Shown: piece after piece, positions 26,198 to 34,278 of the stretch
Layout: each line of letters begins with the position of its first letter
Position numbering within the stretch: the first letter of the stretch is position 1
Assembly (NCBI GenBank): GCA_013314715.1
Contig: JABUFC010000009.1
Coordinates: forward strand, 1 to 47,500
Direction of reading: 5' to 3'
Length of the DNA: 47,500 nt
Source: Bacteroidales bacterium
GTDB taxonomy: Bacteria; Bacteroidota; Bacteroidia; Bacteroidales; GWA2-32-17
The notes under the pieces: generated by a model
Database searches by the model: none
Seen by the model: only the letters and a program-made list of their open reading frames with translations
What the model was told of the DNA's origin: nothing
Program-made: the position numbers and the translations under genes

Positions 26198-26977
26198 ATG
26201 TTTACACTCGACACACCTATTTATATTATTGGTTCAGGTAATATTGCTTGGAACTTGACTAAAGCATTCACAAATGCCCAAATCAGCATTCGTGGAATAT
26301 GGAGCCGAAACCATCAAGCTGCTCTCGAGATATCCCAAACATTCAACATTCCTATTATAGAAGAAAATCATCTTAGCCAATTAGACGGAATTTTTATTCT
26401 TGCAGTTTCTGATGCAGCAATAGAACCGGTAGCAAAAAAAATAAATCGTCAGGCTGGCATCATTCATACTTCGGGAAGCACCACCATCGATATATTAAAC
26501 CAAACGCACCATCATGCAGGTGTTTTTTATCCGTTACAGACTTTTAGCAAACATAGGGATGTCGCCTTTAATCAGATTCCAATCCTAATCGAATATTCCA
26601 ATGATGACATAAAAAACATTTTGGAAAACTGGACAACGAAACTGCAAACACAAAGTTATTTTTGCACCTCAGCCGACAGAATAAAATATCACATTGCAGC
26701 TGTCTTTGCCTGCAATTTTGTAAACCATATGATAGCACAGGCAGAATATTGGCTCGAAATTCATCAGCTAAGGTTCGATTTATTAAAACCGCTCATTACA
26801 GAAACCATACAAAAAGCTATGGAGCAAGGATCTCGCCAATCGCAAACAGGACCTGCTATTCGCAACGACCAAATTACCATTGAAAAACATTTAAAAACAC
26901 TCGAACATTACGATGAACTAAAAAATTTATATAGCTTTGTAACTCAAAGTATCATGTCAAATTTAAAAAAAGAATGA
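26198..26977 (+). CDS. DUF2520 / Rossmann-like reductase-type protein
   Basis: A 259-residue protein with an N-terminal Rossmann dinucleotide fold (IYIIGSGNIAWNL) and a helical C-terminal DUF2520 domain, as in proteins distantly related to pyrroline-5-carboxylate reductase and ketopantoate reductase. FYPLQTFSK is a recognisable family segment, and the C-terminal domain has the SRQSQTGPAIRND signature. Substrate unknown. It lies 2 bp after the FNR-like gene and overlaps kdsC by 4 bp, so the three form an operon. This gene next to kdsC is a common arrangement in Bacteroidota. Confidence 0.85.
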   Translation: MFTLDTPIYIIGSGNIAWNLTKAFTNAQISIRGIWSRNHQAALEISQTFNIPIIEENHLSQLDGIFILAVSDAAIEPVAKKINRQAGIIHTSGSTTIDILNQTHHHAGVFYPLQTFSKHRDVAFNQIPILIEYSNDDIKNILENWTTKLQTQSYFCTSADRIKYHIAAVFACNFVNHMIAQAEYWLEIHQLRFDLLKPLITETIQKAMEQGSRQSQTGPAIRNDQITIEKHLKTLEHYDELKNLYSFVTQSIMSNLKKE

Positions 26978-27489
26978 ATTTTAAAGAGAAACTTATAAAC
27001 GTAAAAGCCTTTGTTTTTGATGTTGATGGCGTTTTTTCGGGCAATATTTTTTTATCATCTAATGGCAAACAATGGCGTTCGATGAACATAAAAGATGGCT
27101 ATGCTGTTCAGTTAGCCATAAAAAAAGGATTTCCCATTGCTATCATTACAGGAGGCATGTGCGATGGTATTCGTCTCCGTTTCGAAGGGTTAGGAGTAAA
27201 AAATATTTACATGGGTTCAAGTAAAAAAACAGAAGCGTTTACGCATTTTATCAACTCTTATCAGCTCGATCCCCAAAGCATTATGTACATGGGCGATGAT
27301 ATTCCCGACTACGAAGTTATGAGGCAAGTAGGCATTCCGGTATGTCCTGCCGATGCAGCAGTAGAAATAAAAACTATTTCCAACTATATATCGCACATCA
27401 AAGGCGGAGAGGGTTGCGTTCGCGATGTTATCGAACAAGTGCTCCGTGCACAAGGCAAGTGGTTTGATAACGAATCGTTCCATTGGTAA
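26974..27489 (+). CDS. kdsC: KdsC-type HAD phosphatase (3-deoxy-D-manno-octulosonate 8-phosphate phosphatase)
   Basis: A 171-residue HAD-family enzyme without a cap domain. FDVDGVFSG near the N-terminus carries the nucleophile and acid Asp; ITGG carries motif II; Lys in GSSKKTEAF motif III; and MGDDIPDYEVM motif IV. Gly-rich and C-terminal GGEGCVRDVIEQVL segments are typical of KdsC, which makes Kdo for lipopolysaccharide. Start ATG 26974 overlaps the upstream stop by 4 bp. The 149-bp gap after it is AT-rich, low in complexity and holds a weak inverted repeat. Confidence 0.9.
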   Translation: MNFKEKLINVKAFVFDVDGVFSGNIFLSSNGKQWRSMNIKDGYAVQLAIKKGFPIAIITGGMCDGIRLRFEGLGVKNIYMGSSKKTEAFTHFINSYQLDPQSIMYMGDDIPDYEVMRQVGIPVCPADAAVEIKTISNYISHIKGGEGCVRDVIEQVLRAQGKWFDNESFHW

Positions 27490-27638
27490 AAAAATAATTT
27501 GGAAATGTGGAAATTTGAAAATATTATAATAATCATCCTGTTAATAATATTCAGTACCAACTTTTCAAGATTTTTTTATCTTATCTTCAAATCTTTATTT
27601 TTCAAATTTTGTACTTTCAACTTTATAAACTTTTTTGT

Positions 27639-28586
27639 ATGAAAATATCAGATATTCTTAAGCTTATCCGTTATAAAAATCTTTTGATTATTGCACTTAC
27701 AATGTATGCCATTCGCTATGGTATTATTTATCCCTTTTTACATAGTATAGCCTACGAAATTCAATTAGACGAACTACATTTCATATTACTTGTTATTGCC
27801 ACAGTTTCCATTGCTGCTGCCGGTTATGCCATCAACGATTATTTCGACATCCGTTCCGATATTACCAATCATCCCGATAGTGTAATTGTAGGGACTAAAA
27901 TACCTCGTCGCACTGCCCTCACCATCAATAATTTATTTAACTTTATCGGCGTTGCTTTAGGATTTTATGTTGCCTACCATATTCATTTAACCAAATTAGG
28001 CTTTATTTTCCTTGTAGTTTCGGGTTTACTATGGTTTTACTCCTCGTATTTTAAGAAAATGCTGTTGTGGGGAAACATTATTGTTGCTGCTTTTGCTGCA
28101 TTAGTCCCTCTCATGCCCGTCTTATTCGAAATTCCTCTTTGGAACGACCTTATCGGTCCTAAAAGACCACCCGTTGAAGCCAAAACCATCAGTGTTATTT
28201 TCTTTTTTGCTTTGGGTTATGCCTATTTTGCCTTTTTATTAACGCTTATCCGCGAAATAATCAAAGATATGGAAGATGTTCAAGGCGATATGGAACTTAA
28301 TCGCAATACTATACCTTTAACTTTTGGCATTCCCAAATCGAAACTTTTTGTATATGCTTTATCGATGATTACGATTTTAAGTATTGTTTTTATTTATATT
28401 ATTTTTCTTAAAGACATATATTCCATCACTTATTTTACGCTAACCATTATTTTTCCTCTTATTTATTTAATGTATAAATTATCGAAAGCCCAAGCTCAAA
28501 AAGAGTTTTTCAAAATTAGCCAACAACTTAAGTGGGTAATGTTTGCTGGAATTTTATTTGTCTCATTTCTTTGGTTGCTTTTGTAA
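27639..28586 (+). CDS. UbiA-family prenyltransferase
   Basis: A 315-residue integral membrane protein with about eight or nine helices. Two Asp-rich motifs bind the prenyl-diphosphate magnesium: NDYFDIRSD (residues about 65-73) and DMEDVQGDM (about 210-218). It belongs with the family named geranylgeranylglycerol-phosphate geranylgeranyltransferase in Bacteroidota, but the acceptor and prenyl donor in bacteria are uncertain, and it could equally serve quinone or other prenylation. ATG 27639 is chosen over a TTG 30 bp upstream. The stop overlaps the Maf ATG by one base (TAATG). Confidence 0.85.
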   Translation: MKISDILKLIRYKNLLIIALTMYAIRYGIIYPFLHSIAYEIQLDELHFILLVIATVSIAAAGYAINDYFDIRSDITNHPDSVIVGTKIPRRTALTINNLFNFIGVALGFYVAYHIHLTKLGFIFLVVSGLLWFYSSYFKKMLLWGNIIVAAFAALVPLMPVLFEIPLWNDLIGPKRPPVEAKTISVIFFFALGYAYFAFLLTLIREIIKDMEDVQGDMELNRNTIPLTFGIPKSKLFVYALSMITILSIVFIYIIFLKDIYSITYFTLTIIFPLIYLMYKLSKAQAQKEFFKISQQLKWVMFAGILFVSFLWLLL

Positions 28587-29182
28587 TGTTGCTCGAAAAA
28601 TTAAACGACTACAAATTATTATTAGGTTCACAATCACCACGCCGCCGTCAATTAATGGAGGGAGCCGGATTTAAGTTTCAATTACTTGAACCTCTTGAGG
28701 TGGACGAAATTTATCCTCCCCATTTAAAAGCACAAGAAATAGCTATTTTTTTGGCAGAATTAAAAGCTAACGCTTATCAAAATTATATAACAGACGATAA
28801 AACTATTTTAATCACTGCCGATACCATTGTTTGGCTTAATGAAAAAGTTTTAGGTAAGCCTATAACCCGCAACGATGCTATACAAATGCTAAATGCTCTT
28901 TCAGATAACGAACATATTGTTTACACAGGTGTTTGCATTAAAATGAAAGAAAAAAATAAAAGTTTCTTTGCTGAAACAAAAGTAAAATTTCGTGCTTTAA
29001 GTCAACAAGAAATAGAGTATTACGTTGATCAATATAAGCCATACGATAAAGCAGGTAGCTACGGAGCTCAAGAATGGATTGGCTACATTGCAATAAAAGA
29101 GATACAAGGTTCGTACTTTAATGTTATGGGATTACCTATTCAAATGCTCTACACAGAATTAGAAAAGTTGCTTACCGTCTAA
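28586..29182 (+). CDS. maf: Maf-family nucleotide pyrophosphatase
   Basis: A 198-residue Maf protein. LGSQSPRRRQLM near the N-terminus is the phosphate-binding signature, ITADTIVWL contains the catalytic Asp, and YDKAGSYGAQEW plus GSYFNVMGLP are conserved. Family enzymes hydrolyse dTTP, UTP or modified nucleotides to clean the nucleotide pool. The longer frame starting at 28532 is inside the prenyltransferase; ATG 28586 directly overlaps its stop and begins four residues before the core, so it is chosen. Nucleotide preference cannot be read with confidence. Confidence 0.92.
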   Translation: MLLEKLNDYKLLLGSQSPRRRQLMEGAGFKFQLLEPLEVDEIYPPHLKAQEIAIFLAELKANAYQNYITDDKTILITADTIVWLNEKVLGKPITRNDAIQMLNALSDNEHIVYTGVCIKMKEKNKSFFAETKVKFRALSQQEIEYYVDQYKPYDKAGSYGAQEWIGYIAIKEIQGSYFNVMGLPIQMLYTELEKLLTV

Positions 29183-29184
29183 AA

Positions 29185-29202
29185 AACCTTAAGGTTTCTT
29201 AT
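29185..29202. terminator. Weak candidate terminator between convergent genes
   Basis: AAACC-TTAA-GGTTT, a 5-bp stem with a 4-nt loop, followed by CTTATTATT. It lies between maf and the convergent FkbM gene. The stem is short and AT-rich, so it is a candidate only. Confidence 0.3.
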
Positions 29203-29240
29203 TATTCAAAAAGCAAATAGCTGATTTAATTTTTAAAACA

Positions 29241-29999
29241 TTAAAAAGTTTTCGGACGATTTTCATGATGCACAAAATACACATCGTTAGAATATTGCAA
29301 AGCCTCGCTATCGGACAATGGTTTTAACTGGTCATTATCTAAAGCATAAACTAAATATCCCAATGATTTCATTAAATTCAGTGTTGCCTTCTTTTGCTCA
29401 CCACCCAATTCACACTGAATAACAGGCTTGTGTTTCTTGAAAGTTTCTTGCATATTCGAAAAAACATAATATTCAAACCCTTCGACATCGCACTTAACAA
29501 AATCCAATTTTTGAATATCGCTAAACAGTTTATCAGGGACTTTCATTTCCACTTCAAACGTTTTAGCTATCGTTTGTCCTTCGTTTTTATCAAGCACATG
29601 GGTCATTCCGTGATGAATTACCCCACCTACAACCGGTAAACCCATTTGTATTTTCTTTTCTTCGCTTCCAAGTGCATAAGGAAATAAAACGTAATGATTA
29701 CGGCAATTTGATGGAATATTTTTCATCAACACCACCCTAAAATCGGGTATAGGTTCAACGGCATAAACTCTTCCCTCAACACCAGCATATTTGCATAAAA
29801 AATGTGAATAATAGCCTACATTAGCGCCTATATCCAAACAAGTATCACCCCTTTTTACTATTTTTTTTAGAAAAAACAATTCAGGGTACTTGCTTTTTAA
29901 CATCCCCCATCGAATCATACAAATATAAACCTTGCTTATAAGCCTTAAATAACCTCGAAGACCGAGTATTGAATAAATAATCTTTCTTATTGTTTTCAT
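29241..29999 (-). CDS. FkbM-family SAM-dependent methyltransferase
   Basis: A 252-residue Rossmann methyltransferase. LDIGANVGYYS near residue 56 binds S-adenosylmethionine; YAVEPIPDF follows beta 2, and DFVKCDVEGFEYYVF is the FkbM signature. It probably methylates a glycan or a secondary-metabolite moiety. The first 40 residues include a hydrophobic basic stretch, not a clear signal. It is immediately after DUF4834 (overlap of 4 bp). Substrate unknown. Confidence 0.85.
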   Translation of the reverse strand: MKTIRKIIYSILGLRGYLRLISKVYICMIRWGMLKSKYPELFFLKKIVKRGDTCLDIGANVGYYSHFLCKYAGVEGRVYAVEPIPDFRVVLMKNIPSNCRNHYVLFPYALGSEEKKIQMGLPVVGGVIHHGMTHVLDKNEGQTIAKTFEVEMKVPDKLFSDIQKLDFVKCDVEGFEYYVFSNMQETFKKHKPVIQCELGGEQKKATLNLMKSLGYLVYALDNDQLKPLSDSEALQYSNDVYFVHHENRPKTF

Positions 30000-30235
30000 T
30001 CCTTTATTTCTTCAAAATCAACATATTCTCCATCATCTTGCTTAACTATTCTCTTATTTTTAAAATGCACATTTATACTATCATTTCTATCTTCATAATA
30101 TCTTTCATTAGATGTAAATACCTTGCCCACCGTCCGTTTAACTTTCCACATAATTCTCCGAACAATAACAAGAGCAATGAGTAAAATAGTTACTACAACT
30201 ATAAATAGAATCAATATAAGATTAAAAATAAACAT
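29996..30235 (-). CDS. DUF4834-family membrane protein
   Basis: A 79-residue protein with one N-terminal transmembrane helix (about residues 4-26) and a charged cytoplasmic tail ending in the motif VDFEEI. The order of helix, basic linker and VDFEEI fits the Bacteroidota-only DUF4834 family, of unknown function. Its stop overlaps the FkbM start as ATGA. Upstream, TACCTTTG (30251-30258 on the minus strand) is a good promoter box. Confidence 0.75.
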   Translation of the reverse strand: MFIFNLILILFIVVVTILLIALVIVRRIMWKVKRTVGKVFTSNERYYEDRNDSINVHFKNKRIVKQDDGEYVDFEEIKE

Positions 30236-30250
30236 AACTCAATTTTAGTA

Positions 30251-30258
30251 CAAAGGTA
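30251..30258 (-). promoter_or_regulatory. -7 element for the DUF4834-FkbM pair
   Basis: Reads TACCTTTG on the minus strand, an exact TAnnTTTG match 15 bp upstream of ATG 30235. No clear -33 TTTG is seen. The divergent C1 peptidase has only the one-mismatch TACCTTGC at 30304-30311. Confidence 0.45.
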
Positions 30259-30324
30259 GTGATTTAGCGTTTAAAAGATATTTTTTCTATCAAAAAAAAG
30301 CTTTACCTTGCGAAAAAAAAATAT

Positions 30325-31572
30325 ATGAAAAAAGTATCGTTAATTTTTTCAAGTTTAGTAACCATAGCTGTTTTATCAACAGCACAAGTTCAACCCGATA
30401 AAGCTATTTTTAAAGAATCAAAACCGGGTTTTTATCAGAATGTTATAATGAAAGACATTCAACAAGTAAACGAGCAACTTGCTCCGCCCCAAACATATAA
30501 ACGTTTTAAAGCCGATATGACCGGCAAAGATTTACCCAATAAAGTAGATTTGTACAAACAACAATGGCATAATGCTCCCATTTCGCAAGGGAATGCAGGA
30601 ACATGTTGGGCTTTTTCGACTGTTTCTTATTTCGAATCAGAAGTCTATCGTCTTACACAACAAAAAGTTAAATTAAGCGAAATTTACATTGCATATTGGG
30701 AATATGTAGAAAAAGTTAAAGAATTTGTTCGCACCCGTGGCAAATCGATTGTAGAAGAAGGCAGCGAAGCCAATGCTGTAACTCGAATGATTAAAAAATA
30801 TGGCATTGTACCTTGGGAACAATACAATGGACTTATCCATGGTAGAAAATACCACACACACGAACAAATGAAAAGCGAAATGGATAATTATTTAAAATGG
30901 GTCAAAGAAGCTAATGCATGGAACGAAGAAGCTGTTGTAGCTACCGTAAAATCTATCATGAATTATCATATTGGCGAACCTCCAACTCAAGTAAATTGGA
31001 ACGGTAAAACCATGACACCTCAACAATTTGCTAGCGATATCTTAAAAATCAATCCCGATAATTATGTTGACATTCTTTCGTATATGCAAGAACCTTTCTA
31101 TCAAAAAGTATTATACGATGTACCCGACAACTGGTGGAAAAGTACCGAATATTACAATGTTCCTTTAGATGAATTCATGAAAGCCTTAAATAAAGCCGTA
31201 GAAAATGGTTATACTGTTGCTATTGGTGGCGATGTAAGCGAACCCGGCTTCGACCCCGAAACACAATGTGCTATTATTCCTACTTTCGATATTCCGTCAA
31301 ACTTCATAACCGACGAAGCACGACAGTTTCGATTCTCTAATAAGACTACTACCGACGACCATGGGGTTCATTTAGTAGGCTATACCGATTACAAAGGTTC
31401 ACGCTGGTATCTTATTAAAGATTCTGGTGCTGGCTCACGCAACAATAATCCCACTGCAAAAGAATTTGGCTATTACTTTTTTAGAGAAGATTACGTAAAG
31501 CTTAAAATGATGAACTTTACCGTTCATAAAGATGCCGTTAAGGATTTGCTTTCAAAATTTAAAACAAAATAA
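30325..31572 (+). CDS. Secreted C1-family (papain/bleomycin-hydrolase-like) peptidase with altered triad
   Basis: A 415-residue exported cysteine peptidase. A signal peptide spans residues 1-20, a propeptide-like region to about 70, then the C1 core: Gln88 (oxyanion) and Cys94 in ISQGNAGTCWAFST, and His346 in DDHGVHLVGYTD. The third residue, normally Asn in KNSWG, is Asp366 in KDSGAG, and the Trp is Gly. A long insertion between Cys and His (residues 110-330) fits the bleomycin-hydrolase-like aminopeptidase C branch. It lies 3 bp before the C10 protease gene, so both are exported together. The Asp swap could lower or retune activity. Confidence 0.82.
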   Translation: MKKVSLIFSSLVTIAVLSTAQVQPDKAIFKESKPGFYQNVIMKDIQQVNEQLAPPQTYKRFKADMTGKDLPNKVDLYKQQWHNAPISQGNAGTCWAFSTVSYFESEVYRLTQQKVKLSEIYIAYWEYVEKVKEFVRTRGKSIVEEGSEANAVTRMIKKYGIVPWEQYNGLIHGRKYHTHEQMKSEMDNYLKWVKEANAWNEEAVVATVKSIMNYHIGEPPTQVNWNGKTMTPQQFASDILKINPDNYVDILSYMQEPFYQKVLYDVPDNWWKSTEYYNVPLDEFMKALNKAVENGYTVAIGGDVSEPGFDPETQCAIIPTFDIPSNFITDEARQFRFSNKTTTDDHGVHLVGYTDYKGSRWYLIKDSGAGSRNNNPTAKEFGYYFFREDYVKLKMMNFTVHKDAVKDLLSKFKTK

Positions 31573-31575
31573 AAA

Positions 31576-33663
31576 ATGAAGCGATTTTTATTAACAGTTG
31601 CATTAAACTTTTTAGTGCAACTGTTTTTATATAGTCAGGTTAGTACCGACACCATTAAAACAGTAGCTTTAAATTTTTTTAAAGCTAAAGCACAAGCATT
31701 TCAAAACATTCAAGCAAAAAATGTTGCAATTACAGACATCATTCCCAATGCTTCTCACAAAAGCATTCCCGATTATTACATTTTGAACATGAATCCCAAG
31801 GGATTTGTAGTGGTAGCCAACGACTACACTTCGATTCCTATCATCGCTTATGGCTTCGAATCCTCATTTAATCGCGACATGCATAACCCCGCTTTTGATT
31901 GGTGGATGAAACACCGAACCAACGAAATTGCATCCAATCGAAATAAAAAACTACCATTTAACAAGCAATGGCAAGAATTTATGACCCAACAGAATATTAA
32001 GACAACCAAAGCTGTTGCACCTCTTGTCATTACAAAATGGGATCAAGGCAAATATTACAACAGTGCCTGTCCTGCCGACCCAAATGGTCCCGATGGACAT
32101 TGCGTAACTGGCTGCGTTGCCACCGCTGTTTCTCAACTTATGTATTACCACCGCTGGCCCTTATCGGGAACAGGATACCATGGGTATTCACACCCTAATT
32201 ACGGATTTATTGAAGCCAACTTCGATACTTGTCATTACGATTACAACGAAATGACACCTGTACTAACAAATTATAACCATTCTGCATCTTTATTATTATT
32301 TACTACTGGTATTAGTTTCGATATGGTATATGGTCCCGATGGCTCCGGCGTTTGGAATCATTCAGTCGCTAATTCTATGAAAACATATTTTAAATATTGT
32401 CCCGAAACACGTTATATATTCAGAGATAGTACAACACTCCATTGGGACAGCCTTGTTAGGACAAACCTCGATGCTCGCAAACCTCTTTATTATGCCGGTT
32501 GGGAAGATACTACCTACACCATGGGGCATGCTTTCGTATGCGATGGCTATCAAGACAGTGGTTATTATCATTTTAACTGGGGCTGGGGTGGTTATTTAGA
32601 TGGTTATTTCTATTCCAATCAACTTAATCCGGGCGGTTCAAACTTTAATATAAGTCAAGAGCTTATTGTGGATATTTTTCCCGACACACTTGCCTACAAT
32701 TACCCTTTATATTGCCAACAAGACACCATAACCTATTCTGCCGGAACAATTACAGCAGGAAATGGCATAAAACCCTATTTGCCCAATAGCAACTGCAGCT
32801 GGCTTATCAATCCCGAATGTGGCTCGAGTGTTCAGTTGCAATTCAATACTTTTGACCTTGCTCAAGGCGATACCTTGTTTATATTCGATGGAACTAGCGA
32901 ACAAAGCAACCTATTGCAATTTTTTACTCAACAACATCAACCTATACTCACATCTGAATCATCGCCAACTACTTTAAAAACAACATCCAATCATGCATTC
33001 ATAAAATTTACAACCGACAACTTTACAGAAGGTAATGGTTTTAACTTGTCCTTTTCGTCTAAATACTGCGGCATAGATACACTTACAGCTCCTTCGGGGG
33101 TATTTTCGGATGGAAGTGGCGATTGCGATTACAACAACAATACCAACTGCCGTTGGATACTTGCGCCACCCAATGCCCAAGCAATTAGTATCCAATTCAC
33201 CGATTTTCAACTCCCTGCAGGCACTACCAATGATTACATACTTATTTACAAAAACTCCATTTCTTCTTCTAACTTAATATGTAACTTAAATGCAAACAAC
33301 CCACCCACCAATGCCATATATGTAGATGCAGGTAAAGCCATCGTTCGCTTTATTTCGAATTATTCGGTTACGGATGCTGGATGGACAGCTACCTACGCAG
33401 ATGTTACCAACATAGTACCACAAAAATATTCTTTGTTAAATATATTTCCCAATCCTGTAAATGAGCAAAGTATAATCACTTCCGATTCTCCCATTCATCA
33501 AATCATTGTCTCGGATATAACAGGAAAAATCATTGCCCAACAGCAACTTGCATCAAGTCAACAAATCAATCTGAATTCCCTATGCCCTCATCTTAAAGCC
33601 GGCATCTATTTTTGCAAAACCAACCTTGGCACAATTAAGATAATTTGTACGAAAGAATATTAA
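31576..33663 (+). CDS. C10-family (streptopain-like) secreted protease with CUB-like domains and T9SS sorting domain
   Basis: A 695-residue extracellular protease. A signal peptide covers residues 1-20. A Spi/SpeB-type propeptide occupies about 25-150. The C10 catalytic domain follows: Cys180 in CVTGCVATAVSQL and His318 in MGHAFVCDGY, then YYHFNWGWGG, the streptopain signature. From about 365 to 610 are two CUB-like beta-sandwich domains. The last 75 residues are a T9SS type A sorting domain (NIFPNPVNE, ISGKI-like strand, GIYFCKT). So it leaves the cell through T9SS. It follows the C1 protease by 3 bp and is likely co-transcribed; a role in protein degradation or virulence-like processing is inferred. 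Confidence 0.9.
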   Translation: MKRFLLTVALNFLVQLFLYSQVSTDTIKTVALNFFKAKAQAFQNIQAKNVAITDIIPNASHKSIPDYYILNMNPKGFVVVANDYTSIPIIAYGFESSFNRDMHNPAFDWWMKHRTNEIASNRNKKLPFNKQWQEFMTQQNIKTTKAVAPLVITKWDQGKYYNSACPADPNGPDGHCVTGCVATAVSQLMYYHRWPLSGTGYHGYSHPNYGFIEANFDTCHYDYNEMTPVLTNYNHSASLLLFTTGISFDMVYGPDGSGVWNHSVANSMKTYFKYCPETRYIFRDSTTLHWDSLVRTNLDARKPLYYAGWEDTTYTMGHAFVCDGYQDSGYYHFNWGWGGYLDGYFYSNQLNPGGSNFNISQELIVDIFPDTLAYNYPLYCQQDTITYSAGTITAGNGIKPYLPNSNCSWLINPECGSSVQLQFNTFDLAQGDTLFIFDGTSEQSNLLQFFTQQHQPILTSESSPTTLKTTSNHAFIKFTTDNFTEGNGFNLSFSSKYCGIDTLTAPSGVFSDGSGDCDYNNNTNCRWILAPPNAQAISIQFTDFQLPAGTTNDYILIYKNSISSSNLICNLNANNPPTNAIYVDAGKAIVRFISNYSVTDAGWTATYADVTNIVPQKYSLLNIFPNPVNEQSIITSDSPIHQIIVSDITGKIIAQQQLASSQQINLNSLCPHLKAGIYFCKTNLGTIKIICTKEY

Positions 33664-33674
33664 TTCTTTAATCA

Positions 33675-33705
33675 AGACCTTTACAAAACTCCTTTTTGTT
33701 ATTGC
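33675..33705 (+). repeat. 31-bp direct repeat, copy 1
   Basis: Begins AGACCTTTACAAAACTC and matches copy 2 (33828-33858) at 29 of 31 positions. Confidence 0.8.
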
Positions 33706-33827
33706 GAAACTGATGAAATCAGACAAAGCAATCTAAACTGCCCACCATTCACAATCGACAAATGACAAAGAACGTTGAAAAAGATGGCTTCGTCACTCCA
33801 CTCATCGCAATAAGGAATAACATTATG

Positions 33828-33858
33828 AGACCTTTGCAAAACTCTTTTTTGTTATTGC
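33828..33858 (+). repeat. 31-bp direct repeat, copy 2
   Basis: Begins AGACCTTTGCAAAACTC. The first bases recur inverted at 34164-34175 (AGTTTTGCAAAGG), so 33828-34175 is bounded by a short inverted repeat, like a small non-autonomous element. Confidence 0.75.
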
Positions 33859-33904
33859 CATCCCTTCTCGTCATTGTGAATGAAGGGTTGGCATGGTGTT
33901 TTGG

Positions 33905-33920
33905 TCCCGAGAAATCGGGA
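33905..33920. repeat. Hairpin TCCCGA-GAAA-TCGGGA
   Basis: A perfect 6-bp stem with a GAAA tetraloop. Such a hairpin followed by GAAGCAATC is typical of the interspersed repeat family in this island. Confidence 0.7.
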
Positions 33921-34278
33921 GAAGCAATCTTTCCGATGCACGTTTTCATTGTGTTGTGTGTGTGGTGGAGATTGCTTCTTCTTCTCTTTTTTAAGAGAAG
34001 AATCGCAAAGACGGTAAGGGGATGCGTTCGCTCGCCATGACGTGAAAGTTACACATTGCTTCTTTTTTATCATTTAGATTGTTCTAATGTAATAGATAAA
34101 AAGCAATACAAATAATTAAAATAAATTTGAAATTTTTATCACAATAAACGAGTACGTTTTTTAGTTTTGCAAAGGGTTCGTTATTTTTTATTTTTGAAAT
34201 GGTCTTTATAAGATATTAAGACTATGCCTATATAAAACTCAGATTCGATCAAATAAATGCTTAATATTGACTTTAAGC

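Larger units (their letters stand above)
33664..34278. repeat. Non-coding island of interspersed repeats
   Basis: A 615-bp region without a credible gene, between the C10 protease and the antiporter. It contains pieces of the TCATTGCGA / GCAATC and CCCGA-hairpin type of interspersed repeat common in Bacteroidota (GAAGCAATCTTTCC near 33921, GAGATTGCTTCTTC near 33968, CGCTCGCCATGACG near 34029), two 31-bp direct repeats, and GTTTTGCAAAGG at 34164-34175, which is the reverse complement of the start of those repeats. The first part is richer in G and C than its surroundings, the last 200 bp is AT-rich. Confidence 0.7.

Noticed and set aside
27490-27638. Inverted repeat of AAATTTGAAAA type as a terminator or small RNA
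   Set aside because: The pairing is broken and the DNA is low-complexity AT-rich sequence.
33762-34040. A 92-codon open frame (and an antisense one) in the repeat island
   Set aside because: It is made of interspersed-repeat DNA, lacks a family signature and has a composition unlike nearby genes.
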